Positions 50,528 through 61,000 of a stretch of DNA of 64,000 nt are shown here, one piece after another. Under the pieces are notes generated by a model. The model ran no database searches and was not told where the DNA came from. It saw nothing but the letters and a program-made list of their open reading frames with translations. Within the stretch, counting starts at the first letter, position 1. Each line of letters starts with the position of its first letter. Position numbers and translations under genes: made by a program. Origin of the DNA: Trinickia sp. Y13. GTDB lineage: Bacteria > Pseudomonadota > Gammaproteobacteria > Burkholderiales > Burkholderiaceae. Location: positions 620,001 to 684,000 of the forward strand of contig NZ_JAKWFK010000001.1 of the NCBI RefSeq assembly GCF_029522115.1, read 5' to 3'.

Positions 50528-50624
50528 GGATGCTCCGTGATAGATGCCGTGATAGACGAGGACGCGCGGCCGAGCAGCCGCAGCCGCGCCGGCTCGATGG
50601 TGCTGATGATACCGGCATCGGCGG

Positions 50625-51872
50625 TCAAGCGACGGTGTCGGGCAGCGCGACCAGCCGTGCGGCGGACGATCGCAAGATCACGAGCGCCTGAGTGGCGAAG
50701 GCGAGGGCCGCCACGAAGAGGCAAGGCTTGGCCCCGGCTGCGCCTGCGAGCATCGCGCCGATCAATGCGCCGAGGGGGCGGGCGCCATAGGTTGCCGTGC
50801 CGATCAGCGCGGACACGCGTCCGAGCATTGCCTCCGGCGTGATGGCTTGGCGCAGCGTCGTCGAGCCGATGACCCACAGTATCGGGCCGACGCCGAGTTG
50901 AAAATACGCGGCGGCGGCTAGCCACGGCGACGGGACGAACACGGTGGCGCAAAGGGTCAACGAGGCGGCCAATCCGCACAGCGGCCCGACTACGATGACC
51001 TGGCCGAATCGCAAGCGCGCCATCACGCGCGGCGCCACGAGGGCGCCGGCGATCATCCCGGCGCCGTACGCGGCCAACGTTACGCCGACCCAGGCTGGCG
51101 AAAGCCCTAGCCGATGGCTGGCGTACGGGACGTAGACGGCTTGTATGACGAAAAAGCCGAGATTGAAAAAGATAGCGGTCAGCGCGATGGCCCTGAGCAA
51201 CGGGTTGCCCGCGACGAAGGCCGCGCCTTCGCGCAGTTCCGATGCGAACCTTCGACGTCGGTTCGGCGCACGTGCAGGCTCGACGATGCCCGCGAGCAGC
51301 AGCGCGGCGCAAGCGGAAAGGCCGGCTGCGACGAGGAACGCGCAGGCGCCGCCGATCATGCCTACCAGCAAGCCGCCGAGCGCGGGCCCTGCCGAATACG
51401 CCACGCTGCGCGCCAATTCGGTCCGGCCGTTGGCTGCCGCCCAGGCGCGGCGTTGGACGAGCGCGGTGATCAGCGACGGCGCCGCGACGTTGTAAGCGAC
51501 GGTGCCGCATGCGCCGATGAATCCGCATGCGGCGAGCACAGGCAAGGAGAGCTTGCCGAAGACGACGGCTGCGAACACGGCGAGCAGGGCCGTGCAACGC
51601 ACCGCCTCGGCGCCGGCCATGAGCTTCTTGCGCGATGCTTGATCGGCCCGCACGCCGAGCACGATCGAAAACAGGAGGAACGGCAAGGTTTGCGCGGTTT
51701 GGAGCCAACCGGTCTGGCCGGCTCCCGCGCCGAGCGCGAACACGGCGACCATCGGCGTTGCGGCGAGGCCGATCTGCTCGGCCGATTGCGCGGCGAGGTT
51801 GGACCAGGCCAATCGATGAAAGGCGGGCGACAGATCGGTGGTGGACGGCTTGATGGCGCTGTGAACCGGCAT
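50625..51872 (-). CDS. EntS-like MFS transporter
   Basis: A 415-residue MFS protein of the EntS/MFS_3 type with about 12 membrane segments. Typical stretches are FHRLAWSNLAAQSAEQIGLAATPMVAVF at the N-terminus, TGWLQTAQTLPFLLFSIVLGVRADQASRKKLM (motif A region) and ELARSVAYSAGPALGGLLVG. EntS exports enterobactin, but relatives export varied compounds. No siderophore synthetase genes are near, so the substrate is unknown. It ends 97 bp before the nickel permease gene on the same strand; the two may share a transcript. Confidence 0.82.
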   Translation of the reverse strand: MPVHSAIKPSTTDLSPAFHRLAWSNLAAQSAEQIGLAATPMVAVFALGAGAGQTGWLQTAQTLPFLLFSIVLGVRADQASRKKLMAGAEAVRCTALLAVFAAVVFGKLSLPVLAACGFIGACGTVAYNVAAPSLITALVQRRAWAAANGRTELARSVAYSAGPALGGLLVGMIGGACAFLVAAGLSACAALLLAGIVEPARAPNRRRRFASELREGAAFVAGNPLLRAIALTAIFFNLGFFVIQAVYVPYASHRLGLSPAWVGVTLAAYGAGMIAGALVAPRVMARLRFGQVIVVGPLCGLAASLTLCATVFVPSPWLAAAAYFQLGVGPILWVIGSTTLRQAITPEAMLGRVSALIGTATYGARPLGALIGAMLAGAAGAKPCLFVAALAFATQALVILRSSAARLVALPDTVA

Positions 51873-52013
51873 GAGGAATAGCCCGTTGTGGAAAGTTCGA
51901 TCGGGCTATGGTCGCCGCCGCCGGTGTGCCGGACTAGCGGATTCTTGCGGTTTCGTTGCGGGCGGTGGAGACGAGGAACACGCGCGTTTCGGTCGTGAGC
52001 CTGTGCCGCTTGC

Positions 52014-52775
52014 CTACGCCAACGCGACCAAGGTCGCATGCTCGGGATGCCCGATCCACACTACGACGGCCGAGTAGTTGTCGGCGCGCGGCGCGATCCT
52101 CGCATGACGCGATGCCTCATGCTCGAGCAGCCGAGCCCAGTCGTCGGCGGAATGTACGATGCGCAAGGTGCGTTCGAGCGTGCGCTCCGACACCAGTTGC
52201 CAAAAACCGTCCGTGCAGAGAATGAACGCGTCGCCATCGACGAGCGGCAGGATCCCGCTCTCGCTTGTCGAAAGCGGGCCATGCATGCCTAGCGCTCGAT
52301 GCAGCAGGTTTGGGTTCACGCCATCGACGGCCAATCCGGCATCGCGCATTTGCTGCGTGACGCTGTGATCGGACGTGCGTTCCGCAAGCGCACCATGCCT
52401 GAACCGGTACAGCCGGCTATCGCCGACATGCAACCATTGCGCGCGCGCATGCAGCCGATCGATGAACAACACAATGACGGTCGCGCTCATGTTCGCATGC
52501 GACGGATCACGCCGCTGCCCTGCGGCGATGGCATCGCACGCCGCTTGCACGCATGCGTGCGCCGTTTCTCGCGAGAAGGTATCGGCTTCGCTCCAATGCG
52601 CGATGATCGCCGCTACCGCTCGCTCGGCGGCGACGTCGCCGCCTGGCATGCCGCCGGTGCCGTCACTGACGACGAAGCAAGCGCGATCGGCGTCGATTCG
52701 ATATCCGACGACGTCTTGGTTGCTCGGTCTTGCGCCTGCGCACGAGAAGTGCGCGCAGGACACGTGCATCGTCAA
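52014..52775 (-). CDS. pppA: T6SS-associated PP2C-type serine/threonine phosphatase
   Basis: A 253-residue PP2C phosphatase. The metal-binding motifs are RPSNQD (Asp21), SDGTGG (Asp38), HVGDSRLYR in the middle and CTDGFW, with a late DNYSAVVVW. In type VI systems PppA removes phosphate from Fha and so counters PpkA. Its start overlaps the fha stop by ATGA, and ppkA lies at the right edge of the window, so the full threonine-phosphorylation switch is present. Confidence 0.87.
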   Translation of the reverse strand: MTMHVSCAHFSCAGARPSNQDVVGYRIDADRACFVVSDGTGGMPGGDVAAERAVAAIIAHWSEADTFSRETAHACVQAACDAIAAGQRRDPSHANMSATVIVLFIDRLHARAQWLHVGDSRLYRFRHGALAERTSDHSVTQQMRDAGLAVDGVNPNLLHRALGMHGPLSTSESGILPLVDGDAFILCTDGFWQLVSERTLERTLRIVHSADDWARLLEHEASRHARIAPRADNYSAVVVWIGHPEHATLVALA

Positions 52776-53998
52776 CTGGCGCCGGCGTTTTCACGCCGCG
52801 TGTGATAGGTCTTCACTTCCTCGTCGTAGGCATTCAAGAAGGCCTTGCCGAACACGGCGCCGAAATCGTCTTCCACCGCGAGGGTCATCTCGCGGTGCAA
52901 CCGCGTGAAATTGCGCCATAGCGAGGCTGCACGCAGCACCGGTAGCGCGCGTTCGAGCCGGTTCGGCGCCCCCGCGCGCGCGGCCATCCGCTCGGGGGAA
53001 GATCGGGCCAGCAGATCGATGAGTGCCGCCCGCATGCCGGCCACGATCGCGATCTGATGTGCGTGCAGGTCGTGGAACGCGTCCTCTACGGCGCTCGAGG
53101 GTGTCATGAACCCAGGGAACGGCAGACCGAACATTTGCTTGAGCGCCGCGCTGCCGTCAGGGAGCAGTTTGAGCGGGTTGTTCTCGCGATCGAGCAAAAT
53201 CGTCATGTCGGCCTTGACTTCTCGCTTCAGAATGCTGCGCGAGGAAAGCAGTTCCACGGTGCCGTTGGCGAACAGCGACAGCAGTTGCCCAGCCGTTTTC
53301 AATTGATCCGTCGACCAATCGCACGCAACTCGATCAAGCCCCGCGCCATGTAGGAACGCGGCAAGCAGTGCATCGGCTTCGCGCCGGGTCGCTGGTGCTT
53401 GCGGCGTCGAGGGGTCCGGCGCGCCGACATGTCTTTCATACGCGGTGCCGGCGCCGTTGCCGTCTACGGCATGTTGCGCCCCGGGTGGCGTCCGAGCCAC
53501 CGGCTCAGAGGGAGCCGGGACCTGCGTAGGGTCGTCGACCGGATCGGCACTGTCCGGCGAAGGTGCATCTTGCGCTGCGGCTGGCATGAACAAAGCGAGC
53601 GGATCGGTGGGAATCGTGCGCGGTGCATCCTCGTTTGCCGCACGAGCGCGCGATGCACGGGCCGTGGGCGCCTCGTCCCGATGAGGCGAATCCCAATCGG
53701 CTCTCAACACGTATGGCCCGATGCGGATCGCATCTCCGGGACGAACCACATGCTCTTGTGCGCAGTCGAGCGAGACGTCGTTGATCTGCACGAGGGCGAC
53801 ACTGCTCAAATTCTTCAGCTGGCAATGTGTGCCATCGGTTTGAAGCAAGGCCTGCAAGCGCGAAATGCGGCGCGTCTCGTCAGGAAGCACCAACTGATTG
53901 TCGGCATTGCGGCCGATCGTGCCGCCCGGCGGCAGGAACTCGACGGAAGTCTTCGATTCGGCGGGTTTGCCGGCGTATTCGATGACGGTCAGTTGCAT
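52772..53998 (-). CDS. tagH: T6SS FHA-domain protein (TagH/Fha)
   Basis: A 408-residue scaffold protein. The FHA domain occupies residues 1-100, with GGTIGRNADNQLVLPD and SRLQALL, the phosphothreonine-binding pattern. A Pro/Ala-rich linker (about 105-215) follows, then the TagH C-terminal domain (DALLAAFLHGAGL to the end). It is the substrate of PpkA and promotes assembly of the secretion system. The ATG at 53998 with GGGA seven bases upstream is chosen over a TTG at 54010. It is coupled to pppA downstream. Confidence 0.87.
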   Translation of the reverse strand: MQLTVIEYAGKPAESKTSVEFLPPGGTIGRNADNQLVLPDETRRISRLQALLQTDGTHCQLKNLSSVALVQINDVSLDCAQEHVVRPGDAIRIGPYVLRADWDSPHRDEAPTARASRARAANEDAPRTIPTDPLALFMPAAAQDAPSPDSADPVDDPTQVPAPSEPVARTPPGAQHAVDGNGAGTAYERHVGAPDPSTPQAPATRREADALLAAFLHGAGLDRVACDWSTDQLKTAGQLLSLFANGTVELLSSRSILKREVKADMTILLDRENNPLKLLPDGSAALKQMFGLPFPGFMTPSSAVEDAFHDLHAHQIAIVAGMRAALIDLLARSSPERMAARAGAPNRLERALPVLRAASLWRNFTRLHREMTLAVEDDFGAVFGKAFLNAYDEEVKTYHTRRENAGAS

Positions 53999-54044
53999 AA
54001 GTCGTCCCAAGAACGAAAGGTTCGGGGTTACGGCGGCCGTTACG

Positions 54045-54434
54045 TCAGGAGCCTGTGCGCTGGCGCGCGGCTTCGAATGCCGGCCCCCAGATCGGGTGTC
54101 CCTTTTCGGCGTTCGATAGATCGAACTTCGGATCGAGACGAAGCGCCTTCTCGAACTCCGAACGACACATCGAAACCCGCCCCGTAACGCAGTAGCTGAA
54201 TGCCATTAGCTTGTGCGCCTCGACTTGTGTTCGACGGTCCGAGTCGGTTACCGCGTCGCTGTTGCGCAAGAGTCGGATCGCGCGCGCGTAGTCGCCCGAC
54301 GCGAACGAGGCCTGCGCAGCCTGCAGTGTTTCGTCTGCGGCGCGCTGCGTAGGCGACGCAGTCGAGCAGGCGGCAATTCCCGCGAAAAGGCATGCAACGC
54401 CCAACAGCGTGCAACGATGCCGCGCATTTACCAT
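54045..54434 (-). CDS. tssQ: T6SS-associated TPR lipoprotein (TssQ family)
   Basis: A 129-residue lipoprotein. The signal ends in lipobox GIAAC (Cys23). The mature part carries tetratricopeptide-like helices (ADETLQAAQASFASGDYARAIRLL and HKLMAFSYCVTGRVSMCRSEFEKALRLDPKFDLS). Proteins of this type sit beside fha in type VI loci of Burkholderiales and are called TssQ. The ATG at 54434 follows AGGGAA and is preferred over upstream ATGs in frame. It is first in the leftward unit with fha and pppA. Confidence 0.8.
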   Translation of the reverse strand: MVNARHRCTLLGVACLFAGIAACSTASPTQRAADETLQAAQASFASGDYARAIRLLRNSDAVTDSDRRTQVEAHKLMAFSYCVTGRVSMCRSEFEKALRLDPKFDLSNAEKGHPIWGPAFEAARQRTGS

Positions 54435-54755
54435 GAAATTCCCTTTTTGCTCCATGGCTGTATTAATACTCACCTACGAATTTTGGTGGGGTGTATTTGA
54501 GAAAGTTTGCATTTCTTCGAGTGTTGCTTCGGTTGCTGCACAATTTCAATTGAACTATAGTCTACTCACTTTCCGATCGAGGAAGTAATCAAAACGCCAA
54601 ACGAATAATGTAAGGGGCGGATCACGCTCTTTTCGTCAAATGCTGAAATATCGGCGCAGGGGTGCCTGAAATAGGGTCTCGCCTCGGCCTTGGGCGCGTT
54701 CGTGTTCGCGCTGGGATGTTCGATGTTCTCATCTCGATCGGAACCGCGAATCGAA
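54435..54755. other. AT-rich divergent intergenic region of the T6SS locus
   Basis: 321 bp between the leftward tssQ and rightward tssJ, clearly less GC-rich than the flanking genes. It carries the promoter candidate at 54533-54561 and a TATTAATACT stretch near 54463 that could be a -10 region for the leftward unit. No gene was seen. Confidence 0.5.
54533..54561 (+). promoter_or_regulatory. Sigma-70-like promoter for the tssJ operon
   Basis: TTGCTG at 54533-54538 and TATAGT at 54556-54561 with a 17-base spacer, about 195 bp before tssJ. The long leader leaves room for regulation. Confidence 0.5.
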
Positions 54756-55292
54756 ATGGCTCAATTATTTACTTGGAACGGCATATGCAGGGTTTTTGTT
54801 CGTCCTTCATTTTGCGTCGTATTGTTGCTATTAAGCGGATGCGCCGAAACCGAGAAATCTCTTCCGGTGCCATATTCGGTGACATTCGAAGCGGCAAGCG
54901 ATGTCAATGTCGATAGCCAGAGAAGACCTGCGCCCGTTGCCTTGCAGCTATTTCGGCTGAGGTCCAGCGATGCATTCGAGCGCGCCGGTTTTTTCTCGTT
55001 GCAAAACAAGCCGGCGGATGCGCTGGGCGGCGATCTCGTCGGCGCCGACAGGTTGATTCTGCGCCCCGGCGAATCGCGCACCCTTCGCTATACGGGAGAC
55101 GAATCGGTGCGCGAGTTGGGCGTCGTCGCCGGTTTCCGCAACCTGGAAAAGATGCGCTGGAAGGCGGTCATTGCGTTGCCGTCACCGCGGCAAACGAACC
55201 TCTGGAAGTTTTGGCAACTGCCGCCACGCGAGATGCACTTCGTCGTCGTCCTTCGCAAGGATGGCGTCGACACGCAAACCGGGAATCGATAG
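54756..55292 (+). CDS. tssJ: T6SS outer membrane lipoprotein TssJ
   Basis: A 178-residue lipoprotein of the TssJ/SciN family. The signal FCVVLLLLSGCAE gives lipidated Cys29. The mature transthyretin-like domain has the family stretch FEAASDVNVDSQRRPAPVALQLFRLRSSDAF, then RSSDAFERAGFFSL and a C-terminal strand FWQLPPREMHFVVVLR. It anchors the TssM-TssL complex to the outer membrane. The frame is open to 54690, but the ATG at 54756 gives the best signal peptide. tssK follows with no gap. Confidence 0.87.
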   Translation: MAQLFTWNGICRVFVRPSFCVVLLLLSGCAETEKSLPVPYSVTFEAASDVNVDSQRRPAPVALQLFRLRSSDAFERAGFFSLQNKPADALGGDLVGADRLILRPGESRTLRYTGDESVRELGVVAGFRNLEKMRWKAVIALPSPRQTNLWKFWQLPPREMHFVVVLRKDGVDTQTGNR

Positions 55293-56666
55293 ATGCTGAT
55301 GAGCCGAATCGCGACTTCTAGTCTTCTTGCCACCGCGGGAGATCGCGTCGTGTGGTCGGAGGGCATGTTCCTGCGCCCGCAGCACTTTCAGCAGTTGGAG
55401 CGCTTCTTCGAGCATTACGTTCATCTCCGATGCGTACAGCGCCAGCCGTTCTATTGGGGATTCTCCGCCCTCGAGATCGACCGAGAGGCACTGGCGCACG
55501 GCAAGGTCGCGATCGAAAAAGCCGCGGGCGTGATGCCTGACGGCACGCCGTTCGAGTTTGCTCGTGCAGGCGAGGTGCCCGAAGCGCTGGATGTCGGCGC
55601 GCAGGTCAAGGGCGCGACGGTGGTCCTCGCGGTGCCTCTATCGCGCGGCGATGGCGTGCAAATTGCGTTCGATGCCGATGGCGCGCACGCAGGAGCCCGC
55701 TTCTTGGCACACGAGCGCGAGCTTGGCGACATCAACGAGATCGGTCTAGAACCGGCGCTCGTTCAGCTCGGTCGGCTGCAATTGCACTTGATGCTCGATT
55801 GCGACTTGGGCCCCGATTGGCACGCGCTTGGCGTGCTTCGCATCGTCGAGCGTCGTTCCGATCGCCAACTGGTTTTGGACGACGGCTACATTCCACCGAT
55901 GCTCGACGCCCATGCGGACGCAGTGCTGAGCGGCTACATACGAGAGTTGCATCGGCTCCTGCTCGCGCGCAGCGAGGCGCTTTCGAGCCGGCTCGCGGCC
56001 CCGGGCCGAACGGGCATATCGGAAGTCGCCGATTTCCTCCTGCTGCAACTCGTCAATCGCTCGCTCGCTTTCGGCTCTCATGCCGAGAGCATGCCGCGCA
56101 TGCATCCCGAGCGGCTGTTTAGCGAATGGCTCGAACTTGCCTACGAGATTGCGACCTTTACGAGCGACTCGCATCGGCCGCCAGCGTTGCCCGCGTATGA
56201 GCACGACGATTTGCACACGTGTTTCGGCGAACTCTTTGCGCAGTTGAGGCGATCGCTCGCGACCGTATTGGCGCAGCAGGCCGTGCAGATCCCGTTGGAG
56301 GATCAAGGCAACCGCGTCAGCGTCGCAGTGATCGCCGACGACGATTTACGCGAGCACGCCGGGTTCGTGTTGGCGGTGCGTGCCGATCTGCGGGCCGAAG
56401 ATATCCGTCTGCGCGTACCCGCACAAATCAAGCTCGCGCCGGTCGAGCGAATCAGCGATCTCGTCCACCTGCAACTGCCGGGCATTGCGGTGCAACCTTT
56501 GCCGGTGGCGCCGCGCGAAATTCCCTATCACGCGGGCCACGTTTATTTCGAGGTCGACAAGGGCGGCAACCTTTGGCGGCAACTCGAACGATCCGGCGCT
56601 TTGGCATTGCATTTGGCGGGCGATTTTCCCGGTCTCGCGCTGGAACTTTGGGCCATTAGGACGTGA
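55293..56666 (+). CDS. tssK: T6SS baseplate protein TssK
   Basis: A 457-residue TssK protein that connects the baseplate to the TssJLM membrane complex in the cytosol. Family features are the N-terminal VVWSEGMFLRPQHFQQLERFFEHYV, the mid stretch HPERLFSEWLELAYEIATF and the C-terminal YFEVDKGGNLWRQLERSGALALHLAGDFPGL. The ATG directly follows the tssJ stop, and a second ATG at 55299 is possible. It is the second gene of the rightward operon. Confidence 0.93.
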   Translation: MLMSRIATSSLLATAGDRVVWSEGMFLRPQHFQQLERFFEHYVHLRCVQRQPFYWGFSALEIDREALAHGKVAIEKAAGVMPDGTPFEFARAGEVPEALDVGAQVKGATVVLAVPLSRGDGVQIAFDADGAHAGARFLAHERELGDINEIGLEPALVQLGRLQLHLMLDCDLGPDWHALGVLRIVERRSDRQLVLDDGYIPPMLDAHADAVLSGYIRELHRLLLARSEALSSRLAAPGRTGISEVADFLLLQLVNRSLAFGSHAESMPRMHPERLFSEWLELAYEIATFTSDSHRPPALPAYEHDDLHTCFGELFAQLRRSLATVLAQQAVQIPLEDQGNRVSVAVIADDDLREHAGFVLAVRADLRAEDIRLRVPAQIKLAPVERISDLVHLQLPGIAVQPLPVAPREIPYHAGHVYFEVDKGGNLWRQLERSGALALHLAGDFPGLALELWAIRT

Positions 56667-56679
56667 GGGCAGGCTCGCG

Positions 56680-58041
56680 ATGAACGAATTGCACCCGTTG
56701 AACGATCCGTTTGCGGCCGGCTCCAAGGCCGGTGTTGTGCTGGCCGACGGCGGAGATGCGGGAGAGCGGGGCGACGCTGCGCCGCTCGGTGCCGGCGGGC
56801 ACGAGGATGGGGTCTCGCCGGCGTCGGCGCTGCCCGGATTGGCCGATCCACGCAACCCGCTCGTCGGCGCCGCCGGGTCGCTGCTCAACCTAGTGCCGCA
56901 AATTCGCAGTACCGTGCATCATCCGAACCCGCGTTGGCTGCGCGAGCATCTCGCAGCGGAGATTCGTGCATTCGAAATTCGCGCGCAGCAGGCCGGTATA
57001 TTGCCGGAAGAGATCGGCGCTGCTCGCTATTGTCTGTGCACGGCGCTCGATGAAGCCGCTGCATCGACCCCGTGGGGCAGTGCGGCCAATTGGTCGGCCG
57101 ACAGCCTGCTCGTCGCGTTTCACAACGAAACCTGGGGCGGCGAGAAATTCTTTCAGGTGCTCGAACGCGTATCGAAGCAGCCGCGCGAGCATCTACTTCT
57201 GCTCGAGTTGCTCTTTTACTGTTTGGCGTTGGGTTTCGAAGGGCGTTACCGCGTACTCGAGAACGGCCACACCCAGCTCGACGCTTTGCGGCGCCAGCTC
57301 GCCTCGACCATCAGAAGCATACGGGGAGAGTTCGACCGGTCGCTCTCGCCGCATTGGCACGATGCGCTCGCGAGCGGCGATCCGCGGCGCACGATCATCC
57401 CGCTCTGGGCGTGCCTGGCCTTGGCCGTATTGCTTGGCTTCGGCGTGTTCGTCACGCTGTCGCTCACGTTGGCGGGCCGCTCCGACCGGGCGTTCTCGAT
57501 GATTGCGCGGCTGCCGATCCCGAAGGTGCAAGCGCTCGCCGCGCAAGCGACTGCTGCGGCGCCGTCGACGGCGCCGCGTCTCGCAGGTTTTCTTGCGCCC
57601 GAAGTGCGCGCAGGCCTCGTCGAAGTTCGCGACGAGGCCGATCGCAGCGTCGTCGTCTTGCGCGGCGATGGGTTGTTCGATTCGGGCTCGGCAACGATCA
57701 TCGATCGCTACCAATCCACGCTCGCGCGCATCGCCGATGCACTGGATCGAAGCCCGGGCGGCATCGTCGTCGCTGGATATAGCGACAACCAGCCCGTTCG
57801 CACGGCCCGATTCCCATCGAACTGGAACTTGTCGCTGGCGCGCGCCCAAGCCGTGGCCCGATTTCTCGCGGACCGCATGCACGAAACGGACCGCTTGCGG
57901 GCGGTAGGGCGAGCCGATGCCGATCCGATCGCATCGAACGACACGGCCAAGGGCCGAGCTCGTAACCGTCGTGTCGAGATCACATTGCTTGCCGCGCCGG
58001 TATCGCCCGAGCGTGCGGCGCCGGCGGGGGTGGTGCGATGA
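56680..58041 (+). CDS. tssL: T6SS inner membrane protein TssL with OmpA-like domain
   Basis: A 453-residue extended TssL. A polar N-tail of about 60 residues precedes the DotU-type cytoplasmic domain (LREHLAAEIRAFEIRAQQAG, CLCTALDEAAASTPWG, HNETWGGEKFFQVLER). A single membrane segment spans about 240-265 (PLWACLALAVLLGFGVFVTL). A periplasmic OmpA/MotB peptidoglycan-binding domain occupies about 320-440 (DGLFDSGSATI, VAGYSDNQPV, NLSLARAQAVARFL, NRRVEI). It anchors the apparatus to the cell wall. It overlaps tssM by ATGA; the ATG at 56680 is chosen from family alignment. Confidence 0.92.
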   Translation: MNELHPLNDPFAAGSKAGVVLADGGDAGERGDAAPLGAGGHEDGVSPASALPGLADPRNPLVGAAGSLLNLVPQIRSTVHHPNPRWLREHLAAEIRAFEIRAQQAGILPEEIGAARYCLCTALDEAAASTPWGSAANWSADSLLVAFHNETWGGEKFFQVLERVSKQPREHLLLLELLFYCLALGFEGRYRVLENGHTQLDALRRQLASTIRSIRGEFDRSLSPHWHDALASGDPRRTIIPLWACLALAVLLGFGVFVTLSLTLAGRSDRAFSMIARLPIPKVQALAAQATAAAPSTAPRLAGFLAPEVRAGLVEVRDEADRSVVVLRGDGLFDSGSATIIDRYQSTLARIADALDRSPGGIVVAGYSDNQPVRTARFPSNWNLSLARAQAVARFLADRMHETDRLRAVGRADADPIASNDTAKGRARNRRVEITLLAAPVSPERAAPAGVVR

Positions 58042-61000
58042 ATTCGTTCAGGGCAGTGTTGCCGAGGATTGCTCGCGCATTCGCTAGCCGCCGTATTTGG
58101 GTGACGATGGGCCTCGTCGCCGTGGTCGTGGCTCTGTGGCTGGTTGGGCCGCTGATCGCGGTGGGTGACTATCGTCCGCTCGAGACCGTATCGGCTCGCA
58201 TTTGGGCGACGGTATCGATCGTTGCGATATGGGGGGCTCGCCGTGCTTGGCTGCACTGGCGCGCGGCACACCTGAACGCCGAGTTGCTGACCCGGCTGCA
58301 CGAGCAAGCGCCGGCCACTTCGCGAGGGGGCGAAGCCGAAGCCGCACACGTGCGCGAGTTGCGCAACCGCTTCGACGAGGCGGCCGCGTTGTTGAAGTCG
58401 GCACGCTTAGGCGATGTCGAGGCGCGCTCGAGCATGGCGCGCTGGTTCGATTCGATGACGCGTCGCTATCTGTATCAGCTTCCCTGGTATGTGTTCATCG
58501 GCGCGCCCGGATCGGGCAAGACCACTGCGCTCGTGAATTCGGGTTTGACGTTTCCTTTGGCGGAGCAGTTCGGCAGGGCGGCTATCCGCGGCGTAGGCGG
58601 GACGCGTCACTGCGATTGGTGGTTTACGAACGAAGCGGTCCTGATCGATACGGCGGGACGCTACACGACGCACGAAAGCAACCGCGCACTGGACGAAGCC
58701 GAATGGGCCGGATTCGTCGGCCTGCTGAAGAAGTATCGTGGGCGGCAACCGCTCAATGGCGCGTTGTTGACGATCAGCGTGTCGGATCTGCTCGATGCCT
58801 CGGAGATGCAACGCACGCAACATGCGATGGCGCTGCGCAAGCGCTTGCAAGAGCTGCGGGCACAGCTGGGCATTCAGTTCCCCGTGTACGTGCTCGTCAC
58901 CAAGGCGGATTTACTCGCCGGCTTCTCCGAATACTTCTCGGCCTTTGGCCGCGCCGAGCGCACGCAAGTATGGGGATTCACGATCGCGCTCGATGAGTCG
59001 CCCAATGCACCCCTCGATGTGAGAGCCGTATTCGAACGCGAGTACGCGATTTTGCATCAGCGATTGAACGAAGCGTTGCCGGAGCTGCTGAGCGCCGAGG
59101 CCGATCCGTCTCGGCGCCACTTGATCTATTCGCTGCCTCAACAGTTTGCGGGACTCAAGGACGTCCTCGGCCAATTCGTCGCGCAGGTATTTTCCCATTC
59201 GAAGTTCGACTCGATGCCGCTATTGCGCGGCATCTATCTGACGAGCGGGACGCAGGAAGGAACCGTGTTCGATCGCGTGATGGGAGGGATAAAGCGGTTT
59301 CTGCGGATCGATCCGGCGCCGCCCGCTGCACAGGCCGTCGCATCGGGGCGCAGTTTTTTCCTGAAGATGCTGCTGCAGGATCTGATCTTCAAGGAAGCTT
59401 CGCTCGCGGGCACCGACTTACGTTGGCGCTTGCGAAGAAGATTGCTGACGCTCGCGGGCTATGCCGCGGTAGTGCTCCTATCGTGCGTGTTGCTCATTGC
59501 TTGGCTTGGCAGCTATTGGCGCAATCGTGCTTACGTCGACGAAGTGGCCGCCCGGGTGCCCATGATCGAGCGGCAACTGAGGGAGGCGCCGATATCCGAT
59601 CCCAACGATACGCGGCACGTGCTTGCGGTTCTGAATATGTTGCGCAACCTCGCGTTGACCGATGAGGTCGATCCCGATCATCCGGCGGCGCGCTATCGAT
59701 GGGGGCTCTTTCAAGGCCGCAAGCTCGAATCCGCAGCCGATGACGTCTATCACCGCGCACTCGACGAGCTTCTACTGCCGCTTGCCGTGCGCCGCATGCA
59801 AGCCGCGCTGCGCGATGCTCCCGCGAACGATCCGGCGTATGCCTATGCCGCGCTCAAGGCCTACTTGATGCTTTACGAGAGCGATCACTACGATCCCGTG
59901 TTCATGCAGGCGGTGCTGGAGCTCGAGGAAGCGTCCGCCGGCTCGGCGCCGATGACCCCGCGTGAGCGCGATGCGCTCCGCCGGCATCTGTCCGCGCTGT
60001 TCGACGGCCGCGTCGTGGTCTCGCCATTGCCGCGCGACGACGCCCTAGTCGCTCATGCGCGAGACGGTTTGCTGAGGATGACATTTGCGCAGCGCCTGTA
60101 CGCGCAGCTTGCTCGGACGTTGCGTCCAGCCGCCACCGCCTACGATGTGGACGTGGCGCGCATGGCCGGGCCTTCGGCGGCGCTCGCGTTTAGGCGCCAA
60201 AGCGGCGCGCGTTTGAACGACAGCGTGCCTGGGCTGTACACGTATGGCGGCTATTGGAACGTGTTCGACAAACGCTTGACCGATGCCGTGGATCGATTCG
60301 GGCGCGAGGAGATCTGGGTGCTCGGACTGCCCTCGTCTGAAATCGCGACGCCTGGTGCGCGCGATACGCACGCGAGCGAAGTGCGATCGTTGTACTTCGA
60401 CGATTTCATCAAGACGTGGGACGACTACCTCGGCGATTTGCGTCTGCAACCGAGCGACTCGGTCGCTCGAACCGCGCAAATGGCGCGGCTGCTGTCCGCG
60501 CCCGATTCGCCGCTCGTGCGTATGGCCAACGCCGTTGCCGCCGAGACCTCGCTGTCGCGCAGCGACAATCCGCAGGCAGGTCTTGCGGCTCGCGCAGAGG
60601 ATAAGGTGGACGCGGCACGCCGATCGTTGTCGCAAATCTTTCAGCCGCAGCCAACGGCTGGCGATCAAGCGCGGGCGAATCGAGCCGAGCCCGAATCGGT
60701 CGTCGACGCGCATTTCACCGACATTCGCTCACTGCGGGGCGGCGCCGCCGGCGCAGCGCAAAGTGCCGCAATGAGCGATACGCTGAAATCGATCGACGCG
60801 CTTTACGTCTATCTCGTCGGCGCCGATTCGGCGTTGCGTAGCGGCAGCTCGCCGCCGCCTTCGGACGCCTCGGCGCAGCTCAAAGCGCAAGCGGGAAGAA
60901 TGCCGGCGCCATTCAGGCAAATACTCACGGATCTGGGCGACTCGGCCGACGCCAATCTCGTCAAAGTTGTCGATGCCAACGTGGCGCGCAGCGCCGCATC

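Noticed and set aside
50528-50624. Cobalamin or nickel riboswitch before the NiCoT gene
   Set aside because: The gap is only 97 bp and shows neither a B12-box-like segment nor the paired G-rich stems of a NiCo aptamer.
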